From the NCBI GenBank assembly GCA_019188255.1, contig JAETXT010000011.1:2170001-2234000 (forward strand): DNA of 64,000 nt, written 5' to 3'. The translations under genes were made by a program, and so were the position numbers. Shown here piece after piece: positions 58,601 through 64,000 of the stretch. Under the pieces are notes generated by a model, which saw only the letters and a list, made by a program, of their open reading frames with translations, ran no database searches and was not told where the DNA came from. Every line of letters starts with the position of its first letter. Position 1 is the first letter of the stretch. This DNA is from Verticillium longisporum. Lineage: Eukaryota > Ascomycota > Sordariomycetes > Glomerellales > Plectosphaerellaceae.

Positions 58601-59207
58601 CAAGCGCGCACTCTCCAAACCCGAGGGCAACTTCCGTGCAACCTTTGAAGACAAGATTCTCTACAGCGACATCATTTTCCTTCGCGCCTGGTACCCTATC
58701 AAGCCCCATCGCTTTTACAACCCGGTTACCAACATGATCGGCTGGCAGGGCATGCGTTTGACGGGAGAGGTTCGCCGCGATCAGAGCATCGCCACGCCGC
58801 AGCTCAAGAACAGCCAGTACCGCAAGATTGAGCGCCAGACCCGCCACTTCAACCCTCTCCGGGTGCCGCGTGCCCTTGCTGCCGAACTGCCTTTCAAATC
58901 ACAGATCGTGCAGACGAAGAAGCAGAAGAAGGAGACGTACATGCAGAAGCGCGCAGTTATGTCCACGAAGGAGGAGAAGCGCGCCAAGAACTTGATGCAG
59001 CAGCTTACGACCATTCGCAATGAGAAGGTGGCGAAGAGGGCAGCCAAGAAAGAGGAGCAGCGCGCCGCATACCGCAAAAAGATTGCGGATGGCGAGGCGA
59101 AGAAAGAGGAAAGAGAGAAGAAGGAGAGCAAGGAGTTCTGGCGGAAGGAGGGAAGAAAGAGGCAGTCCGCTGACGATTCTGGGGCTTCTAGGAAACGTAG
59201 AAAGTAG
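55628..59207 (+). CDS. bms1: Ribosome biogenesis GTPase BMS1
   Basis: BMS1 is the nucleolar GTPase of the SSU processome needed for 40S assembly. Exons are 55628-55688, 55739-55809 and 55866-59207, with introns 55689-55738 and 55810-55865. The product is 1,157 residues. The start MEQQVHKPHRKAKEKKQHTG sits in GCCACCATGG. The GTPase domain has the P-loop GPPGVGKT (about residue 73), MIDGNFGFEMETMEFLNVL and ILTHLDFF in place of NKxD. Translation-factor-like folds follow, including VVLSGYLRGTNFAAQGQRVH. Then comes a very acidic 300-residue region (56930-57760), and a carboxy domain with SLGWRRFQTMPIYSTTDSRT, GFVCFNSFSSENPGFRIAAT and FLRAWYPIKPHRFYNPVTN. The Lys-rich tail is nucleolar-type. The frame is intact. 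Confidence 0.96.
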
Positions 59208-59750
59208 ATCAGCCTGGTCCGGCTTGTAGATATACCAAATGCCAGAGAAAGCACTTCTGTATGTTCACCTCTATGGTGCCACATCTAATGTTCTTGCTCC
59301 TTGCTGGCGATTTTCCCTCCTGTGCCTACCTTAGCTTGACACAAATCCTCGGTCAAGTGTTCACTGGTGTCAAACAAAGGATCGTCGCGGAAACGAGTAT
59401 GCAGTTAAACCAGTTTCATAGCCACGCAACGCACCATCTACACCAGCAATGCAGAGATGGTCACAATCATGGCCTCAGGGCCGGCTGCTTGTATTTCGAA
59501 GCCTGTTATCATTGACCCAATGTCCTTGTCCATTCGTCATTCTCGTTTAACTTTGTGCCCCCAATTCCGTAGGAAATGCAAATCTGTAAAACGGCCGCAG
59601 CCGGGTGAAAGCAGTACCGGAACGCCTTTGTCCAACCCCGGACCCGTACCCATGTCTGATGCAGTATTCTCCTCGCCCGACCATCGTTACGTATTATCGT
59701 ATGCCGTGTTCGCTGTGGACCCATCGAGACTATGTCTCCTTCGAAGCAGC
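59208..59750. other. Convergent intergenic: BMS1 and TFIIA gamma 3' ends
   Basis: A 543-base region between two stop codons. It holds the 3' UTRs, and no further gene is seen. Confidence 0.6.
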
Positions 59751-60250
59751 TCAAGGGCCCTCACCAGGCTTCTTGGCGTTGCAGCTTACAATCTTGACCT
59801 TGTCCGCAGAGACTAGTTGCCCGCCATTATCGAGCTTGAACTGGACATTCTTGATGAGAAAGGTCCAGACTTCGTCACAGAAGCGGTACGTCGACAAGCT
59901 CCCCTGCACAGCCAGCGAGCGCAAAGCAGCGCCCCTCGTGGTTAGCTCCATAGTACTGCCCAACGTGCATCATCCGCCGCCTGCTCACCTTGAACGTCAA
60001 ACGAGCCTTCACGTTCTTCTGAAGAGCCTCTGTGATGGCCTGATCAAAGTTGGCCAGGATTTTCATGGCCAACTGCGGGTAGATGCGCTCAGCGCTGATC
60101 AGATCGTCGAGCATGTCCATCAGCGCGAGGCCAATGCTGTGAGGCAGGGCGAACGGGTTAGTCAAGTTATAAAACGACACCAATGTTTAGCATGGAGCTG
60201 TACCTGCTGCGCCTGTACAGTTCATAGAACGATTCGGGGTTAGAAGCCAT
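59751..60250 (-). CDS. toa2: Transcription initiation factor IIA gamma subunit
   Basis: TFIIA gamma is the small subunit that stabilises TBP on promoters. Exons are 60204-60250, 59989-60136 and 59751-59903, with introns 60137-60203 and 59904-59988. The product is 115 residues, the usual family size. The amino-terminal four-helix part reads [40 protein letters not shown] and [20 protein letters not shown]. The beta-barrel part reads [20 protein letters not shown] and [13 protein letters not shown], ending in [15 protein letters not shown]. The joined sequence [18 protein letters not shown] confirms the second splice. It shares a 324-base promoter region with the V-ATPase gene. Confidence 0.96.
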
Positions 60251-60574
60251 CTTGACGATTGATTTGTGATCGTCGGAGGGTCTACCAAGGTGGCATAGGT
60301 GGTGTTGAGATGTGGAGGTTCCCGGTAGCTTGGATATCCGGGAGGTTGTAAACCCGATGACTCAGCAGGCAGTACCAGGCTGCCAAGGTCACAGAGCTGC
60401 ACGTGATTGAACCGGCTCTAGTTCGGATTACATAACATCGAGTGCTTGTCCAAGGCAACCTCGTGAGAGCTTGCCGCAGCTTCAATCAGAGGCCTGACTG
60501 ATTGACACGATACCGACGAACACGCCCGCCTCAACATTACCGTATCGACGACGACACGCCGAAATACGATCAAA
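60251..60574. other. Divergent promoter, TFIIA gamma and V-ATPase c''
   Basis: A 324-base spacer between two start codons facing away from each other. It must contain both core promoters. No TATA box was recognised. Confidence 0.6.
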
Positions 60575-61394
60575 ATGAGTCTCACTTATGGATTGGGAGG
60601 CATCGGGAGCTCCCTGCTCGTCGTGGGAGCCTGTACGTTCCCCCCCGGCGTTGCGCAGCCCAGGAAAGGTCGCTAGGCTAATCTCTATACCCCAGACATG
60701 CTCTTCACGGGCTCCGGAGAGGCGTTCAACGTCGGCGCCTTCCTAGAATCGACATCACCCTACTCCTGGGCATCTCTTGGCGTTTCCCTTTGCATTGCCC
60801 TCTCCGTGGTTGGCGCAGCATGGTACGCGCTCACTCCCTCGATGCATACCCGTCGCAGATTCTACGCCATCGGCGATCCGATCTCAGCACCCGTACTAAC
60901 CAGTGCGACTTGATAGGGGTATCTTCATCACCGGTTCCTCCATCCTCGGCGGTGGCGTCAAGGCCCCCCGCATCCGCACAAAGAACCTCATCTCGATCAT
61001 CTTCTGCGAGGTCGTCGCCATCTACGGCGTCATCATGTCCATCGTGTTCTCTTCGAAGCTGAGCTACATCTCTGGCGCCGAACTGCACGACGGAAACAGC
61101 TATTACACGGGCTTCGCGCTTTTCTGGGCTGGCCTGACTGTGGGCATGTGCAACCTCATTTGTGGTGTCGCCGTCGGTATCAACGGCAGCAGTGCTGCCT
61201 TGGCAGATGCCGCGGACCCCAGCCTGTAAGTGGTTCTTCTGCGCCCTTTTCGGCGGATCAGATACTAACAGGACCCAACGCGTAGTTTCGTCAAGATCCT
61301 CGTTGTCGAGATTTTCAGCTCCGTGCTGGGTCTTTTCGGCCTCATTGTCGGCCTTCTTGTTTCCAGCAAGGCGACCGAGTTTGGAGGCAAATAG
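60575..61394 (+). CDS. vma16: V-type ATPase proteolipid subunit c''
   Basis: Subunit c'' is part of the proton-translocating membrane ring of the vacuolar ATPase. Exons are 60575-60632, 60696-60822, 60917-61225 and 61286-61394. Introns are 60633-60695, 60823-60916 and 61226-61285, with ACTAAC branch sites in the last two. The product is 200 residues. Hydrophobic helices include [78 protein letters not shown] and [20 protein letters not shown]. The proton-carrying glutamate is Glu93 in [27 protein letters not shown] is the family signature. It ends [10 protein letters not shown]. Confidence 0.95.
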
Positions 61395-62021
61395 ACGAGA
61401 GATGGGCGAGAGACGGACCCGCTTCGAAGCTGTCCACAAGTCACAAATCAACACCCACGAAAGGAGGCCAGATGGGCCACGCAATGATATCAGGGGTTCC
61501 GCTCGATGGGCTCAGGCGGTATCGGGAGCAGCTAGCAGCAGCTTGCATCACGACCAAGGACGAGCGAGGACTTGGCCAGGCGTCACGGATAAAGGTCTGG
61601 GAGAGGACTTGTCTTATACTGTAACATCACTTTTGTTAATGGACCTGTACACTCATGACTGGCTCTTTGCACCGCACTTCGAATGTTCGTTGTGAATACA
61701 ACGCATCAGGAACTGTCAAACGACTGTCGGAACACAAGGTCCGTGGGAAATTTACGGGGCAGTAGTGTAATAGCATTCCCATATATCTCAGTGTAGGACC
61801 TGGGTGTCATTTATTGGCATCAAACTTCTTCATACCTGCTGCCGAGTGGCGAGAACTCGGCGGATACACCGTGAAGTTTCCTGCCCACCAGTCGTGATAT
61901 TAATTGAACGGCCCTCATTCGTGCCCCTGAGTCTGTGATGAGGACCTAGGAGGCCCATGCAAGGGATGAACAACATTGCGTCCGACTTCCAATGTCTCCT
62001 TGAAAACCGCACGGGCGGCTT
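61395..62021. other. Convergent intergenic: vma16 and molybdenum cofactor gene 3' ends
   Basis: A 627-base region between two stop codons. It holds 3' UTRs, and no gene is recognised. Confidence 0.6.
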
Positions 62022-64000
62022 TCAGATTTCGGCTTGTACACCACCCATCAACAGCGCGTGCACCTGAGCCCCCTTCTTGAGAGGCCCGTTCCCCTTCGGC
62101 AGACATAGTAGGGCGTTGGCGGACCGAAGGCTGCCCACGCGCGAGCTTCGCTGTCCTCCTGTGCTGTTGGCGTGCAGAATGCCGTCCTTCCCAACAGTGA
62201 CGACAGCACGATGATACTCGGGTCGCCCCTTGTCCAAGGCGAAATCATGGGCCAGCACCACGGGCACCTTGGACAGGCTCCTAGGTTCCACACCGGCCAG
62301 CTTGTGCAGTGCAGGCAGCACGAACAGATTGAAGGTCACAAGCGCACTGGCAGGGTTTCCCGGCAAGGCGAAAACCGGCTTTGAGACTCTCTCGCCGGCG
62401 TTGGTCTTGACCGGAACAGTCGCAAATGTGGTCGGTTTACCAGGCTTCATATCCACACGGCCGAAATGGATGGTGCCGCCGAGAGATCGCTCAATGGTCG
62501 GCTTCAGCAGATCCAGCTCTCCCATAGACACACCACCTGTTGTGACTAGCAAGTCGACTTTACGCAGGGCCTCGCGCAGCGTCTCTTCAAGCGCACCAGG
62601 CCGATCGCGTGCGATCCCGAGGTCGATGGCTTCGAAGCCTCGCTCTTTGGCAGCCGCCAAAAGGGTGACGCGATTAGTATCGCGGACTTCGCCGAGACGA
62701 AGCTCGCCTTCTCGGTCATGTTCGACAATCTCGTCGCCAGTGGACAAAACACCCACGACGGGCCTTCTGTAGGTCTTGATCGAGGCCACGCCGACGGCAG
62801 CCAAAAGGCCAATCTCGCCGCCGATGCCAGAAATCTGTTCGCCCTTGCGGAGAATGGTGTCCGACTTCTTGATGTCGCTGCCGACTTCACGAACGTTCTC
62901 GCCAGGCTTCACTCCGTCTGCAAGAATCTCAACCTCTTTCTCCTCTTTGCCGTCATCCGTCTTAGTTTTGAGCAGAGTGTCCTCGACCATGATAACAGAG
63001 GTGGCACCAGGTGGCAGAGGAGCCCCCGTAGTGATGCGCGCAATTTCGCCCTCCTTGAAGGTGCCGATCTCGCTCGGGGCAGCATGCGACACCGCAGTCA
63101 CTGGGTACACGCCCTTCATGTTGCCATCTTTGGGAACGATAACAGCATAGCCATCAACAATGCTGGCACGGAAAGCGGGCACGTTTTCGTTGGCCGTCAC
63201 GTCTTCTGCCAACACTGCGTTGATGAGGTCAGCATCCACCTTGCGAGAGACGATGTCGGCTTCCGGCGTGTGCTGCTCAATGATACCCAGGGCGTCTTCT
63301 ACCGCCAGCATAGGGTAGGGCGACTCTCGATACCGTCGGGTAGGTCCCAGGCTCGGGTCGTTCGAAACTACCTGCTGATTTCCGGTGTGTCTGACCAAGC
63401 CGCCGTGACCGTGGTTGTGACTGTGACCATGGTTGTGGTCGTGGCAGTGGCCATGACCGTGGGTATGAGAATGATCGTTTCCGTGTGACTGGGAGCTGGC
63501 TGATTGGCCCGCACTGATACCAGCATCGGCTTCCAGCTTTTTGACGCCACCTGAGTGCAAGGCTCTGGAGTCTACGCCTGCAGCCTGGAGACAGGCATGT
63601 GGGAGCGTCCTGAGGATAGCCTGCAGATTTTCTTTGGCGCCCTTTGGTGAGCCTGGCAAAGTTACGATGACGGTGCTGTGCCTCACACCAGCGACGGGCC
63701 GAGACATCATGGCAACTGGAAAAGTTCAGCTGGCTTGCATTTGCGAATCTTGATCTGTAGATATGCTTACAAGGTGTCACCGCCAGCGATGTGGCCAGCA
63801 TGCCGTGGACTATGCCGGGAGCCTGTCTGTGCAGTAAAGCACCGACGGCCTACACGGAGTCAGTCGATAGACGACATGGATAACCGCAAATGCAGAGACT
63901 CACCTCAGGTGTATGGTCCGTCACAGCGAAACCTGTCCCGCCAGTGGTCACGATGAGGTTGACAGCATCGGCACCGAGATCGGCCCAGAGCATGATCTGA
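62022..64000 (-). CDS. cnxE: Molybdenum cofactor biosynthesis protein, gephyrin/CNX1-type MogA-MoeA fusion (runs off right edge)
   Basis: This protein adenylylates molybdopterin (MogA/G domain) and inserts molybdate (MoeA/E domain), making the cofactor for nitrate reductase. Visible exons are 63904 to beyond 64000, 63771-63849 and 62022-63715. Introns are 63850-63903 and 63716-63770. The G domain shows NLIVTTGGTGFAVTDHTPE, then MLATSLAVTPFAMMSRPVAG and TVIVTLPGSPKGAKENLQAI. A linker follows with 13 histidines in 27 residues (63400-63490). The E domain has PAFRASIVDGYAVI, ITTGAPLPPGATSVIMVEDT, VLSTGDEIVEH, LLVTTGGVSMGELD and ALPGNPASALVTFNLFVLPA. It ends GAQVHALLMGGVQAEI. The order G before E matches fungal and animal fusions. 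The start lies outside the window, and no frame breaks are seen. Confidence 0.94.

Overview
The window is nuclear DNA from a filamentous ascomycete, most likely a Sordariomycete. Evidence: genes carry many short (46-230 bp) GT-AG introns with CTAAC/CTGAC-type branch sites, coding DNA is GC-rich, genes lie on both strands without operons, and several families are fungal (DASH subunit Ask1, CYP61 sterol desaturase, NADPH nitrate reductase, surface-growth GT2 glycosyltransferase). I see no transposon, virus, CRISPR array or secondary-metabolite cluster. I recognise 22 protein genes and one tRNA gene. Nearly all are conserved housekeeping genes.

Layout. 1-924: 5' part of erg5 (-). 2920-4340: ask1 (-). 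4646-7582: gamma-tubulin complex component (-). 8069-9109: EAF7 (+). 9110-11845: gene-free DNA with palindromic TACCTAGGTA arrays. 11846-16036: MMS1/DDB1-like beta-propeller gene (+). 16319-16430: tRNA-Ser(GCU) with intron. 17373-20789: eIF5B (+). 21792-23538: TPR protein (+), convergent with a 473-residue unknown gene at 23597-25018 (-). 25777-28496: Hsp88/Hsp110 (-). 29858-32119: GT2 glycosyltransferase (-). 34265-37771: UPF2 (-). 39381-42163: nitrate reductase (+). 43203-46727: HRQ1 helicase (-). 48116-49753: Ran-binding protein (-). 50521-51544: Yip-family membrane protein (-). 52346-53784: mitochondrial dehydrogenase kinase (-). 54301-54691: I9 protease inhibitor in four tiny exons (-). 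55628-59207: BMS1 (+). 59751-60250: TFIIA gamma (-). 60575-61394: V-ATPase subunit c'' (+). 62022-64000: gephyrin-type molybdenum cofactor protein (-), running off the right edge.

The genes do not form one pathway. Two pairs are functionally related: ask1 with the gamma-tubulin complex gene (adjacent spindle genes), and nitrate reductase with the molybdenum cofactor protein it depends on (20 kb apart).

The most striking signal is technical or evolutionary. Five otherwise intact conserved genes are each broken by exactly one base, always in a 5-6 base homopolymer. A sixth is suspected. The eIF5B gene also has a locally scrambled segment next to a 26-C tract. I interpret this as homopolymer error in a draft assembly, so reading frames here need correction before use. 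No clearly new biological system was found. The best candidates for novelty are the unknown gene at 23597-25018, the histidine-rich linker in the cofactor protein, and the TACCTAGGTA arrays. All exon models were read by eye from splice signals, frame and family conservation.
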